The notes beneath the pieces are model-generated. The model was not told the DNA's origin. It made no database searches and saw nothing but the letters and a program-made list of their open reading frames with translations. The translations under genes and the position numbers were made by a program. This document shows positions 25,981-35,937 of a stretch of DNA of 64,000 nucleotides, one piece after another (the stretch's first letter is position 1; the number at the start of each line of letters is the position of its first letter). Origin of the DNA: Flavobacterium sp. (lineage in GTDB: Bacteria; Bacteroidota; Bacteroidia; Flavobacteriales; Flavobacteriaceae); assembly GCF_024710485.1 (NCBI RefSeq), contig NZ_JANJUQ010000031.1, positions 1-64,000 on the forward strand. Direction: 5' to 3'.

Positions 25981-26937
25981 ATGAATCTATCTATCATCAT
26001 TCCGCTTTTAAACGAGCAGGAATCTTTACCCGAATTACACCAATGGATTGTCAAAGTCATGACAGCCCACAACTATACCTATGAAGTAATCTTTATAGAC
26101 GACGGAAGTACTGACAACTCTTGGGACATTATTGCCGATTTATCTAAAAGCAATCCCAATGTAAAGGGCATCCGATTCCAGAGAAACTTCGGAAAATCGC
26201 AAGCCTTGCACGCCGGTTTTGCCAAAGCCAAAGGCGACGTTGTGATTACTATGGATGCCGATTTACAAGACAGTCCGGATGAAATTCCGGATTTGTACAA
26301 TATGATTATGCAGCAAAACTTCGACTTGGTTTCGGGCTGGAAGAAGAAACGCTACGACTCGGTAGTGGCCAAAAATTTACCTTCGAAATTATTTAACTGG
26401 GCGGCGCGTAAAACCTCGGGCGTTTATTTGAATGATTTCAATTGCGGATTAAAAGCCTACAAAAACGTAGTCATCAAAAATATCGAAGTTTCCGGCGAAA
26501 TGCACCGCTACATTCCGGTATTGGCCAAAAATGCCGGTTTCGGAAAAATCGGTGAGAAAGTTGTTATCCATCAAGCCCGAAAATACGGCGAATCCAAATT
26601 CGGCATGAGTCGTTTTATCAATGGCTTCTTGGATTTAATTACGATTTGGTTTTTGTCGCGTTACGGCAAAAGACCGATGCACTTGTTCGGAGCCGTTGGT
26701 GTCCTGATGTTTGTCATCGGATTTTTAGCTACCGGCGCCATCATTACTTTAAAATTAATCAAGCTCTACTCAGGTTTTCATACCATTTTAGTGACTGACA
26801 ATCCCCTATTCTACATCGCCTTAACCGCTATGATTTTAGGATCACAATTGTTCCTTGCCGGATTTTTGGGAGAAATTATTCTCCGCACCAAAAACAACGA
26901 AGAGCGTTACAAAATTGCCACTGAAGTAAATTTATAA
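25981..26937 (+). CDS. GT2 family glycosyltransferase (DPM/GtrB-like)
   Basis: Starts MNLSIIIPLLNEQES at the ATG chosen here; an upstream in-frame start would overlap DUF4199. The GT-A catalytic domain shows IDDGSTDNSW, the metal-binding DADLQDSPDEIP and a later QARKYGESKFG motif. Two C-terminal membrane helices (about residues 233-258 and 275-300) are as in bactoprenyl/dolichyl-phosphate glycosyltransferases. It should transfer a hexose from a nucleotide sugar to a polyprenyl phosphate at the inner membrane. It is the second gene of a DUF4199-GT2-mutase-exporter run. Confidence 0.9.
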   Translation: MNLSIIIPLLNEQESLPELHQWIVKVMTAHNYTYEVIFIDDGSTDNSWDIIADLSKSNPNVKGIRFQRNFGKSQALHAGFAKAKGDVVITMDADLQDSPDEIPDLYNMIMQQNFDLVSGWKKKRYDSVVAKNLPSKLFNWAARKTSGVYLNDFNCGLKAYKNVVIKNIEVSGEMHRYIPVLAKNAGFGKIGEKVVIHQARKYGESKFGMSRFINGFLDLITIWFLSRYGKRPMHLFGAVGVLMFVIGFLATGAIITLKLIKLYSGFHTILVTDNPLFYIALTAMILGSQLFLAGFLGEIILRTKNNEERYKIATEVNL

Positions 26938-26963
26938 TTTATCTCAAATACAATACCCTTATT

Positions 26964-28691
26964 ATGCATATCGATAAAGCCATATTAGATAAAGTGAACG
27001 AATGGTTGACGCCAACCTTCGACCAAGACACGCAAGATCAAATCAAAGAAATGATGACCACTTCTCCCAAAAATTTAGAGGAGAGTTTTTATAAAAATTT
27101 AGAATTCGGGACCGGTGGTATGCGCGGTATCATGGGCGTAGGCACCAACCGAATCAACAAATACACCTTGGGCAAAAACACCCAAGGCATTTCAGAATAC
27201 CTCAAAAAATCGTTCCCGGGTGAAGACTTAAAAGTGGTCATCGCCTACGATTGTCGCCACAACAGTGATATTTTAGGAAAAATAGTAGCCGATGTATTTT
27301 CGGCCAACGGAATTAAGGTCTTTCTTTTCTCTGAAATGCGCCCTACTCCGGAACTTTCTTTTGCCGTAAAATACTTGAATTGTCATGCAGGCATTGTTCT
27401 AACGGCTTCTCATAATCCGCCGGAATACAATGGCTACAAAGTATATTGGCAAGACGGAGGTCAACTGGTACCGCCGCAAGACGGCGAAATCATTCAAGTG
27501 ATTGAAAATCTGAAATACAGTGAAATCAACTTCAAAGCCAATGAAAGTTTGATTCAATATATCGATACCGAAGTAGATGAAGCTTTTGTAAATTCCACCG
27601 TGAATAACGCGAGTTTTAACACCTCGGCTTCAGCCAGAGAGGCTCTAAAAATCGTTTACACTTCGCTTCACGGTACTTCTATTAAAATGGTGCCGAAAGT
27701 ATTAGCCAAAGCAGGTTATACTGACGTAAATATAGTACCGGAACAAGCTGAGCCCAATGGTGATTTCCCAACAGTTCTTTCGCCTAATCCCGAAGAACCG
27801 GAAGCGTTAACCATGGCGTTGGCTTTAGCGGATACACTAAATGCCGATATTGTTTTCGGTACGGATCCGGACAGCGACCGATTGGGTGTGGCGGTTCGTG
27901 ATCTTCAAAACAACATGATATTGCTTAATGGTAACCAAACTATGGTCATCATGACGCATTATTTACTGGAACAATGGCACAAAGGCGGCAAAATTAACGG
28001 CAACCAATTTATCGGCTCTACTATCGTTTCTACCCCTATGATGCTGGAGTTGGCTTCGGCTTACGGTGTAGAATGTAAAGTAGGCTTAACCGGATTCAAA
28101 TGGATTGCCAAATTCATCAAAGATTTTCCGGAATTGCAATTCATTGGCGGAGGCGAAGAAAGTTTCGGCTTTATGGTTGGCGATGCTGTTCGTGATAAAG
28201 ATGCCGTGGGTGCCATTTTGCTAATGTGTGAAATTGCCGCCCAAGCCAAAGAAAACAACAGTTCGGTTTACGAATACCTGCAACAAATGTATGTGAATTT
28301 CGGATTTTACAAAGAACATTTGATTGCTCTGACTAAAAAGGGTATTGAAGGCGCTAACGAAATCAAACAAATGATGATTGACCTACGCGAAAAACCGGTA
28401 GCTGAAATCAACGGACAAAGAGTCATTATGGTGGAAGACTACCAGAACTCGACAGCCAAAAACCTACTGAGCGGTGAAATGGAAACCTTAACCGTTCCGA
28501 AATCCAATGTGTTAATTTATTATTTGGAAGACGGTTCGAAAATTTGTGCGCGACCAAGCGGAACCGAACCTAAAATCAAGTTCTATTTCAGCGTGAACTG
28601 TGCTATTGACAATACAAACGAAATCCCTGAAGCGGAAAAACAATTGGACGAAAAAATTAAAAACATCATTGCGGAAATGCAGTTGAACTAA
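26964..28691 (+). CDS. Phospho-sugar mutase (phosphoglucomutase/phosphomannomutase)
   Basis: The alpha-D-phosphohexomutase fold is complete in 575 residues. The active-site phosphoserine is Ser149 in LTASHNPPEYNGYK, the metal loop is FGTDPDSDRLG, the sugar-specificity loop is GGGEESFGF and the phosphate loop is ARPSGTEPKIKFY. It interconverts hexose 1- and 6-phosphates, feeding nucleotide-sugar synthesis and therefore the adjacent glycosyltransferase. Its stop codon TAA overlaps the ATG of the next gene by one base, implying translational coupling. Confidence 0.94.
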   Translation: MHIDKAILDKVNEWLTPTFDQDTQDQIKEMMTTSPKNLEESFYKNLEFGTGGMRGIMGVGTNRINKYTLGKNTQGISEYLKKSFPGEDLKVVIAYDCRHNSDILGKIVADVFSANGIKVFLFSEMRPTPELSFAVKYLNCHAGIVLTASHNPPEYNGYKVYWQDGGQLVPPQDGEIIQVIENLKYSEINFKANESLIQYIDTEVDEAFVNSTVNNASFNTSASAREALKIVYTSLHGTSIKMVPKVLAKAGYTDVNIVPEQAEPNGDFPTVLSPNPEEPEALTMALALADTLNADIVFGTDPDSDRLGVAVRDLQNNMILLNGNQTMVIMTHYLLEQWHKGGKINGNQFIGSTIVSTPMMLELASAYGVECKVGLTGFKWIAKFIKDFPELQFIGGGEESFGFMVGDAVRDKDAVGAILLMCEIAAQAKENNSSVYEYLQQMYVNFGFYKEHLIALTKKGIEGANEIKQMMIDLREKPVAEINGQRVIMVEDYQNSTAKNLLSGEMETLTVPKSNVLIYYLEDGSKICARPSGTEPKIKFYFSVNCAIDNTNEIPEAEKQLDEKIKNIIAEMQLN

Positions 28692-30520
28692 TGGATGAGA
28701 ATTTAAAAAAAATAATCCCTTTTGCTAAAAAGTACAAGAGTAACGTTGTTTGGAATGTTATTCACAACATCTTGTATGCGCTTTTCGGAACCATCGGAAT
28801 GGTAATGATTTTTCCGGTGTTAAAAGTGCTTTTCGGTAATGAGGATAAAGTTACTCAATTACCAACTTACAAAGGAATCACCAATATAGACGAATATTTA
28901 AATGATACGCTCTTCTATTACGTCAATTATTTCTCGGAAACACACGGTCCTAATTATGCTTTGTTGTTGACGGTTGCTATAGTTGTTGTTACCTTTTTAT
29001 TCAAAAACCTGTTTGGCTACTTGGGCTTACAAAATCTGACCAAACTAAAAACAGGGGTACTCCGCGATTTACGCGAAAAAATGTTCAAAAAAATCATCGA
29101 ATTACCTGTCCCTTACTATTCCGAAAAAAGAAAAGGTGACATGATGGCGCGCATGCTGGGCGATATCAACGAAGTACAAAACTCGTTTTTCATGGTATTA
29201 GAACTTATTATCAAAGAACCGCTAACGATTGTTTTCTCTTTGATTGCCATGATTAACATCAGTTGGAAACTAACTTTATTCGTTTTTATTTTCATCCCGA
29301 TTTCAGGATTTATCATTTCCAAAATCGGAAAATCGCTTAAGTCAAAATCGAAAAGAGCCCAACAAGAAAACGGTCACTTGATTTCGGTAGTAGAAGAAAC
29401 TTTATCAGGTTTAAAAGTGGTAAAAAGCTACAATGCCGAGAATTATTTTTCAAAAACCTTCAACGATTCAATTAACCGCTTGTACAAAATCACCAACAGT
29501 ATCGGAAAGAAAAACAATTTGGCTTCTCCCATGTCGGAGTTCCTGGGAATTGTAGTCATTTCTGTGTTGTTATTTTACGGTGGTAATTTGGTTTTGGTTG
29601 AAAAATCACTCGACGGCTCTTTGTTTATTGCCTACATCGGTTTGGCGTATAACATTTTAACACCGGCCAAAGCCATATCCAAAGCGTCTTATCAAGTGAA
29701 AAACGGACTAGCCGCAGCGGAGCGCGTCTTTGAAGTATTGGAAGTAAAAAATACCATTACCGATAAAGCTGATGCGCTAACAATTGAGCATTTCAATACC
29801 CAAATCGAATTGAAAAATATCACTTTTGCTTACAACGAAGAACCGGTGTTAAAAAACTTCTCGCTTACCATACCGAAAGGAAAAACCGTCGCCTTGGTAG
29901 GACAATCGGGTTCAGGTAAAAGTACCATTGCCAATTTGCTGACCCGTTTTTATGATGTAAACGAAGGTGCTATTCTAATTGATAACCATAACATTAAAGA
30001 CGTAACCATGAAATCGCTGCGCGGACTAACCGGTTTAGTAACGCAAGACAGCATCATGTTTAACGGCACCATTAAAGACAACATTCGTTTGGGTAAATTA
30101 GACGCTACCGATGAAGAAATTATCGAAGCCTTAAAAATTGCCAATGCTTACGAATTTGTCAAAGATTTACCGAGCGGTATCGAAACCAACATTGGCGACA
30201 GTGGCAACAAACTTTCAGGCGGCCAAAAACAACGTTTATCCATTGCCCGCGCCGTGCTGAAAAATCCTCCGATCATGATTTTGGACGAAGCCACCTCGGC
30301 CTTAGATACTGAAAGCGAAAAGTTTGTGCAAATAGCCTTGGAAAACATGATGCAAAACCGAACTTCGGTAGTCATTGCCCATCGCTTGTCAACCATTCAA
30401 AAAGCGGATGTGATTGTAGTAATGCACAAAGGTGAAATTGTAGAGCAAGGCACGCACGACGAACTGTTAGCGAAAAACGGCACCTATTCGAAGTTGGTGG
30501 CTATGCAGTCGTTCGAGTAA
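28691..30520 (+). CDS. MsbA-like ABC exporter (TMD-NBD fusion)
   Basis: A 609-residue half-transporter: six membrane helices in residues about 20-320, then an ATPase domain with Walker A VGQSGSGKSTIANLL, signature LSGGQKQRLSIARA, Walker B PIMILDEATSALD and H-loop IAHRLSTIQ. It is expected to flip a lipid or lipid-linked sugar across the inner membrane as a homodimer. Position behind GT2 and mutase genes, with a one-base overlap, supports an envelope-glycolipid role by inference. Its stop codon directly abuts the stop of the convergent lipoprotein gene with no terminator between. Confidence 0.92.
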   Translation: MDENLKKIIPFAKKYKSNVVWNVIHNILYALFGTIGMVMIFPVLKVLFGNEDKVTQLPTYKGITNIDEYLNDTLFYYVNYFSETHGPNYALLLTVAIVVVTFLFKNLFGYLGLQNLTKLKTGVLRDLREKMFKKIIELPVPYYSEKRKGDMMARMLGDINEVQNSFFMVLELIIKEPLTIVFSLIAMINISWKLTLFVFIFIPISGFIISKIGKSLKSKSKRAQQENGHLISVVEETLSGLKVVKSYNAENYFSKTFNDSINRLYKITNSIGKKNNLASPMSEFLGIVVISVLLFYGGNLVLVEKSLDGSLFIAYIGLAYNILTPAKAISKASYQVKNGLAAAERVFEVLEVKNTITDKADALTIEHFNTQIELKNITFAYNEEPVLKNFSLTIPKGKTVALVGQSGSGKSTIANLLTRFYDVNEGAILIDNHNIKDVTMKSLRGLTGLVTQDSIMFNGTIKDNIRLGKLDATDEEIIEALKIANAYEFVKDLPSGIETNIGDSGNKLSGGQKQRLSIARAVLKNPPIMILDEATSALDTESEKFVQIALENMMQNRTSVVIAHRLSTIQKADVIVVMHKGEIVEQGTHDELLAKNGTYSKLVAMQSFE

Positions 30521-31234
30521 TTAAATCGGCTGGTACGCTACTGCTTTCCACTCTTTGCCTAACAAATCGAGGTAGTAATAATGCAAACGGTCTTCTTTGT
30601 CGAACGCACCGTTTTTGTTGGTATCCTCAATCGTTCTGAAATATAAACGATGACGATTATCCAACACATTCCAATCGATTAATTCTTGGAAATCCATCGA
30701 AATTTTGGTAAAGTTCTTCCCTGAAATCTCGCTAAGATATAAAGATTTGATATCGTTATTATCCAGCTTATTGTCTTTGTTGGTATCCATATCCGCCACA
30801 GAATAAACCATCAATTGCTTTTTGGTCTTATCGGCCGTAGATTTTAAATAAGTAGCGGTTTCAATCAACACATTAGCATCGGTCAAGGCATAAATGGTGT
30901 CCTTCCCTATTTCCTGAAATTTTAAATTCTTTAAATAACCGGTAATTTGGTACTCGCTGTAATTGGAAACCGTGTAACCCGAATTAGAATCATAAGACGA
31001 TTTAATGCCTTTTTTATCGCCCGAAATTGTACCAATCGGAAAAATGAGATAATTAGTACCTTCCATCGTAACCGGTAAATCAGCAATCTCAATTTGAGTA
31101 GTATCTTCCGGTACTTCGGTTTTAGCTTTGGAAGTATCTTGATAAATCACTTTAGGTTTTGGTGCTTCTTCCTTTTTACAACTGATCACGGTTAAACCTA
31201 AAACTAAGGCTATATAGAAGGTGTACTTTTTCAT
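30521..31234 (-). CDS. Lipoprotein with EF-hand-like calcium-binding motifs
   Basis: The leader ends TVISC, giving a lipidated Cys19 followed by KKEEAPKPK. Two acidic loops resemble EF-hand/dockerin-type calcium sites: DTNKDNKLDNND and DTNKNGAFDKED, both with the D-x-[DN]-x-[DN]-G/K pattern. The rest is beta-rich with no catalytic motif. It is the last gene of a minus-strand run M23 peptidase - TonB receptor - lipoprotein (38-bp gap), so it may be the surface partner of that receptor, as SusD-like lipoproteins are, although it is not SusD-like itself. Confidence 0.75.
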   Translation of the reverse strand: MKKYTFYIALVLGLTVISCKKEEAPKPKVIYQDTSKAKTEVPEDTTQIEIADLPVTMEGTNYLIFPIGTISGDKKGIKSSYDSNSGYTVSNYSEYQITGYLKNLKFQEIGKDTIYALTDANVLIETATYLKSTADKTKKQLMVYSVADMDTNKDNKLDNNDIKSLYLSEISGKNFTKISMDFQELIDWNVLDNRHRLYFRTIEDTNKNGAFDKEDRLHYYYLDLLGKEWKAVAYQPI

Positions 31235-31272
31235 CTCAATTCAATTTGTCTTTCAAAAATACAGATTTATTT

Positions 31273-33750
31273 TTAGAGTTTGGCCGTCAACTTCACATTG
31301 AATACTCGAGTCGTCATATAGTTCGGAATGCCGTATTGGTTTTTGGTATACACATCGCGAACCCAAGTATTGGTAATCGCATTTTGGTTGTTGAACAAGT
31401 TGAAGATTTCAAAACCTAACGACAAATCTTGGAACTTTTTGATCCAATGTCCGTTAGGTCTCTCGTTGTTTCTTTCGGTCAACACATACGAAAACCCGAC
31501 ATCGGCTCTGCGGTAATCGCGCAAACGACTTTGGTAAACATAGGCGTCGGCATAAGATGGCGAACCGCCCGGCAGACCGGTGTTATAAACCAAATTCAGG
31601 TACAATTTCATATTGGGTAAATTCGGCATGTAGTCTTGGAATAAAATACCAACTTTCAATCGTTGGTCAGTCGGACGCGCTATATACCCTCTGCCATCTT
31701 GGTTTTCTTCGGTTTTCATGTATCCGAAACTCAACCAAGATTCGGTCCCGGGCACAAACTCACCGTTCAATCGCATGTCAAATCCATAAGCATAAGCTTC
31801 CGCATTGTTATTGGCACGGTAACGAATACGCACATTTTCCAAAGTATAAGTATTCACGTCGGTCATCGACTTATAATAGGCTTCCGTAACCAACTTGAAC
31901 GGACGTTTGCTCATTTTAAAATTATAATCGTTGCTCAACACAAAATGCAGTGATTGTTGGGCTTTTACATTCGGATTTACCATCCCGTTCAAATCTCTCA
32001 ACTCTCGATAAAATGGCGGCTGATGATACAATCCGGTGGCAAAACGAAAAACCATGTCTCGGTTCCAATCGGGCTTCAAGGTAAATTGTGCTCTCGGACT
32101 CACTACAATCTGGCTTTTTGCATTCGAAATTCCGTCACCCGAAACCATCCAGTTGTGGAAACGCGCGCCGGCGGTAATCCAGAAATCGCTGTTGCCTAAC
32201 TTTGTTTCAGTTCGCCATTGGGCAAAACCCGAAAAACGATCGATATCTATAAAATTAGTCGCTCTGACATTTTGATACGGTACGAGCGGTCCTACATAGG
32301 GATTATAAGGCTGGTCGTTAGGAATATCAATAATTGGCGGATTGATGGAAAACCCGGCGGAATCAATCACTTCCCACTCTACAATACGATCACGAAAATT
32401 CTCGCGGGTGTATTTAATGCCCCAGTCAATTTGGTGTTTTTTGGTATTGATGAAATGCGTTCCTTTCACTTCGGCATTCACGATTAAAGCATCCAAATCG
32501 TTACGCGCGTGATTCAACTGGGTTCCTATGCCACGGTTAAAAGTCACTTCTCCTAAGGTTTCCGATCCGATATTGGTATCTACTTCGCCCAAAAAATAAG
32601 CCGCAAAAATATCGAAATACTCTTGCTCCTGCGTATGATATACCGAAGTAATAAAACGGTAATTATTGATGTCACTCGGACTGTAAGACGACTTAAAAGC
32701 ACCGAAAAGCGTTTGGTATTTGTCGTTTTCCTGACCGTCGTAAAAAACCTGCAACGCAATTGGTTCGTCTATGGTTCCAAAGTTGGTTTGACGGGTTAAC
32801 GGTTGGTAGTTGTACTTGTTTTGTGAAGCATTGCCCAGGAAACTGAACTGCCATTTGTCGTTAGGCGAAAAATTGACATTGGTTTGTACATCTACAAAAG
32901 TCGGACGAAAATTGGTTTGCGTTTCCTGACTGTTTACCAAAAGTGAGTTGTCGCGATAACGCACTCCGGTAATGGCCGACCATTTTTTGTTTTTAGAAAT
33001 ACCTTCTCCGGTTAGGCTTCCACCCAAGAAACTGGCTTCAGCGGTTACGCCGAATTTGGTTGGTTTTCGGTACGTAATATCCAAAACCGATGACATTTTA
33101 TCGCCGTATTTCGCTTGAAAACCACCGGCGGAAAAGTCAATTTTCTGCACCATATCGGTATTGGTAAAACTCAATCCCTCCTGCTGTCCGGAGCGAATTA
33201 AAAACGGACGATACACTTCGATTTCGTTAACATATACTAAGTTTTCGTCGTAGTTCCCGCCGCGAACGTTGTAACCTGAACTCAATTCATTATTAGCATT
33301 CACACTCGGCAAAGCTTTCAAAACGCTTTCCACTCCGGGCATGGCACTCGGGTTCGTTTTGATGGTTTCAGGTTCTATAGAGGTTATGCCTTGTACTCTA
33401 CGTCGGTTACTGGTGATAATTACATCCGAGAGTTGCTCGGCTTTGTCGTTCATCATTACGTGGTATTCGAATTCCTCGTTCGGCTTTAATTGCAAGGTTA
33501 CCGTAATGCTTTTGAGCGAAGTATGGGTAAAAACCAACACTACTTTTTGATTGGCCGGTACCACAATTTGGTAAAAACCGTTTTTATCCGTAGTGGATGT
33601 TTTGGTTTGGTAACTGACATTTACATTTTCAACCGGTTTGTTGTTTTCGTCTAACACTACTCCGGCCACCTTAGCCGTAAGATTTTGGGCAGAAACCAAG
33701 CAAGTGAACGTTAAAAAAAGAAGCGTAAAAAGGAATTGATTTGTTTTCAA
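31273..33750 (-). CDS. TonB-dependent receptor with carboxypeptidase-like N-terminal domain
   Basis: Signal peptide to about residue 21 (ending CLVSAQ), then a CarboxypepD_reg domain (about 26-105: VAGVVLDENNKPVENVNV), a plug domain (about 115-235: IKTNPSAMPGVESVLKALP, SGYNVRGGNYDENLVYVNE) and a 22-strand-type barrel ending in TTRVFNVKLTAKL with the terminal aromatic/hydrophobic strand. It imports a ligand across the outer membrane using TonB. No SusD partner follows; the adjacent genes encode a calcium-motif lipoprotein and an M23 peptidase. Confidence 0.92.
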   Translation of the reverse strand: MKTNQFLFTLLFLTFTCLVSAQNLTAKVAGVVLDENNKPVENVNVSYQTKTSTTDKNGFYQIVVPANQKVVLVFTHTSLKSITVTLQLKPNEEFEYHVMMNDKAEQLSDVIITSNRRRVQGITSIEPETIKTNPSAMPGVESVLKALPSVNANNELSSGYNVRGGNYDENLVYVNEIEVYRPFLIRSGQQEGLSFTNTDMVQKIDFSAGGFQAKYGDKMSSVLDITYRKPTKFGVTAEASFLGGSLTGEGISKNKKWSAITGVRYRDNSLLVNSQETQTNFRPTFVDVQTNVNFSPNDKWQFSFLGNASQNKYNYQPLTRQTNFGTIDEPIALQVFYDGQENDKYQTLFGAFKSSYSPSDINNYRFITSVYHTQEQEYFDIFAAYFLGEVDTNIGSETLGEVTFNRGIGTQLNHARNDLDALIVNAEVKGTHFINTKKHQIDWGIKYTRENFRDRIVEWEVIDSAGFSINPPIIDIPNDQPYNPYVGPLVPYQNVRATNFIDIDRFSGFAQWRTETKLGNSDFWITAGARFHNWMVSGDGISNAKSQIVVSPRAQFTLKPDWNRDMVFRFATGLYHQPPFYRELRDLNGMVNPNVKAQQSLHFVLSNDYNFKMSKRPFKLVTEAYYKSMTDVNTYTLENVRIRYRANNNAEAYAYGFDMRLNGEFVPGTESWLSFGYMKTEENQDGRGYIARPTDQRLKVGILFQDYMPNLPNMKLYLNLVYNTGLPGGSPSYADAYVYQSRLRDYRRADVGFSYVLTERNNERPNGHWIKKFQDLSLGFEIFNLFNNQNAITNTWVRDVYTKNQYGIPNYMTTRVFNVKLTAKL

Positions 33751-33759
33751 ACTGTATTT

Positions 33760-35457
33760 TTAAAGTTTTTGACTTCTAAAAAATTGTGTTTCAAAGATAG
33801 TAGAATTTCCAACATTATCGGTAATGATGATTTTTAAATCATTTTTGCCTTCTGCCACTATACCATCGTCAAAATGATGGACCAGCTTTTTGGTTTTTGG
33901 CTCGTATTCCAATAAAATCCATTGACCGTTCAAATATCCTTCCCAGGTTTTTATGCCGGATAAATCATCCGACACGGTAAACTGCAATGTTTTTTGTTGG
34001 CTAATCCATTGTCCGCCAATTCGCTTATCCGATTTAATCTTAGGCGGCATACTGTCTTTAAACAATTGATAGCTTCCCAAATATTTGGTGTAAATGGTAA
34101 ACGAATTTTTGTGCCGTTTAGTATAATTATAATAGGTCTTTTTACCGTTAATTGTGCCGATAAACATCTTTTTCCTATCAGACTCGCCGGCCAAACTGTC
34201 CTCAAAAGTAATGGTCAAGTTGGCAAAAGCCGGCTCTACATCATCATGTATATAAGCAATGCCGTTTTTAACCTCAAAATCCATTTTAAAATCTTTCAAA
34301 AAAGCTTTGGGTGGAATAGTAACCGTAACATTTTCCAATGCAAAAACCGATTCTTTATCGGCTTTAACCCAATATTTGGAAGTTACCGGTTCTTCAACCA
34401 CTTTAACTGTCATAGGCGAATATTCAATAGGAATAAAGACGCGTGTGATGTTTTGACTGAAATCGGCAATTTCAATTTTATAATTTTGAGTAACGTTTGA
34501 AGCCACTTCAATTACTCCATTTTGGCTTCCGGGTTGGATAATACTCAACGGATACGGTTTTTCAGCAAAAAGTTGCTGAACGCGTTGTCCGGTTTTTTTG
34601 TACCGACCGTAATCAATCAAGGCATTGACATAACGGGTTTCATCGAAGGAAAAAGTATCGAATTGGTAGCGAAAATCGAGTTTGCCGTTTTTGAATGTTT
34701 GCACCCGGAAAATCCCATTGCCGTTCCACGACACATCATCGTAATCAAAAGCCGTAATCCCAAAACCGATTTTTCCGTCAACCAATACTTTTTCGGCTAT
34801 ATAACTGCCGTCGGATTGTTGAGCAATAGCTACCGAAACGGGGCGTTGCGCATGATTAACCACGGAATTTTTACCCAAAGGATAAACCAATAAATGGGTG
34901 AGCTTAGGCCTTTTAGAATCAGTAATAACCGCATCGAAACCAAAATACATCGGATTGATGATTTTTTCAGAAGCTGTGTCGCGAATTTCAAAATGCAAAT
35001 GCGGTCCGTCGGAACCACCGGTATTTCCGGATAGCGCTATAAGCTCGCCTTTTTTGACTAGCAAATCATTCGCGGGTAAATACACATCTATTTCATACGA
35101 TTTGGCTTGGTATTGCTCGACTTTGATTCGCTTTTCAACAGTGCCGACACCGGATTGCAAATGACCGTAAACCGTAGTGTAACCGTTAGGATGCGTTATG
35201 TAAACCGCTTTTCCGTAACCATTTACGGCTATTTTAATACGCGATACATAACCATCCGCAGCAGCATAAATAGGCAGCCCTTCTTTTTGCTGGGTTTTAA
35301 AATCGAAACCCGAATGAAAATGGTTCGGTCGCAACTCACCAAAATTCCCAGAAAGCTGTAAAGGAATATCTAACGGCGATCTGAAGTACTCTTTCGGGTA
35401 CTGATTTTGAGCGAAAACTAAGGCAGAAAAGCAACAAAAAAGCCAGATAAATTTCAT
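33760..35457 (-). CDS. M23 family metallopeptidase
   Basis: Signal peptide of about 16 residues (ending LVFAQ). The M23/LytM domain spans about 30-180: zinc ligands His48 and Asp52 in HFHSGFDF and His153/His155 in GPHLHFE. M23 enzymes cut peptidoglycan cross-links. The remaining 380 residues are beta-rich, with immunoglobulin-like segments near the C-terminus (DDLSGIKTWEGYLNG, ITDNVGNSTIFE). It heads a probable operon: the receptor gene follows 9 bp later. Confidence 0.92.
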   Translation of the reverse strand: MKFIWLFCCFSALVFAQNQYPKEYFRSPLDIPLQLSGNFGELRPNHFHSGFDFKTQQKEGLPIYAAADGYVSRIKIAVNGYGKAVYITHPNGYTTVYGHLQSGVGTVEKRIKVEQYQAKSYEIDVYLPANDLLVKKGELIALSGNTGGSDGPHLHFEIRDTASEKIINPMYFGFDAVITDSKRPKLTHLLVYPLGKNSVVNHAQRPVSVAIAQQSDGSYIAEKVLVDGKIGFGITAFDYDDVSWNGNGIFRVQTFKNGKLDFRYQFDTFSFDETRYVNALIDYGRYKKTGQRVQQLFAEKPYPLSIIQPGSQNGVIEVASNVTQNYKIEIADFSQNITRVFIPIEYSPMTVKVVEEPVTSKYWVKADKESVFALENVTVTIPPKAFLKDFKMDFEVKNGIAYIHDDVEPAFANLTITFEDSLAGESDRKKMFIGTINGKKTYYNYTKRHKNSFTIYTKYLGSYQLFKDSMPPKIKSDKRIGGQWISQQKTLQFTVSDDLSGIKTWEGYLNGQWILLEYEPKTKKLVHHFDDGIVAEGKNDLKIIITDNVGNSTIFETQFFRSQKL

Positions 35458-35588
35458 AAAAAGAAGTTTTAGCTAAGTTACGAAAAGTAAGTTAAAATTT
35501 ACGAAAATTAAAAATCAAATGTAAAACATTGAAAAACAGTATTTTTATAAAAGAAATAAATTTAAGCGATAAATAATTATCAAAACTA

Positions 35589-35618
35589 TTGTGCAAACAA
35601 AATAGAATCCTAACTTTG
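35589..35618 (+). promoter_or_regulatory. Bipartite promoter of the zapA region
   Basis: TTG (35589-35591), a 19-bp spacer and TAACTTTG (35611-35618) precede the coiled-coil gene by 27 bases. Confidence 0.75.
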
Positions 35619-35645
35619 TAAAGTAAGTAATGAATAAAGTAATTT

Positions 35646-35936
35646 ATGAGTGAAATTGCAGAAATAATTGATTCTGTTGAAAGTAGAATTCAAAAACTTT
35701 TTATAAAAATAAACAGTTTGGAAGAGAATTCTGCAGCTTTGAGAACAGAATTACAAAAAGCTGCCGCACTGATTCAGCAACAAAATGAGCAAATCAAACT
35801 GTTGGAATCAACTTGTGAATCACTTCGAATGACGAATTCATTACTAGGCGGTGAAGAAAATAAAAGAGAGACCAAGCTTAAAATAAATTCATTAATCCGA
35901 GAAATAGACTATTGTATTGCGCAATTAGCTGACTAA
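35646..35936 (+). CDS. Small coiled-coil protein upstream of zapA (ZapB-like role possible)
   Basis: A 96-residue protein that is almost all coiled coil: heptad-like hydrophobics run from IIDSVESRIQKLF through LESTCESLRMTNSLL. No signal peptide or membrane segment. One base separates its stop from the ATG of zapA, so they are co-expressed. By size, structure and position it could serve like ZapB, the coiled-coil partner of ZapA at the division ring; sequence similarity to ZapB cannot be claimed from inspection. Confidence 0.75.
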   Translation: MSEIAEIIDSVESRIQKLFIKINSLEENSAALRTELQKAAALIQQQNEQIKLLESTCESLRMTNSLLGGEENKRETKLKINSLIREIDYCIAQLAD

Positions 35937-35937
35937 A

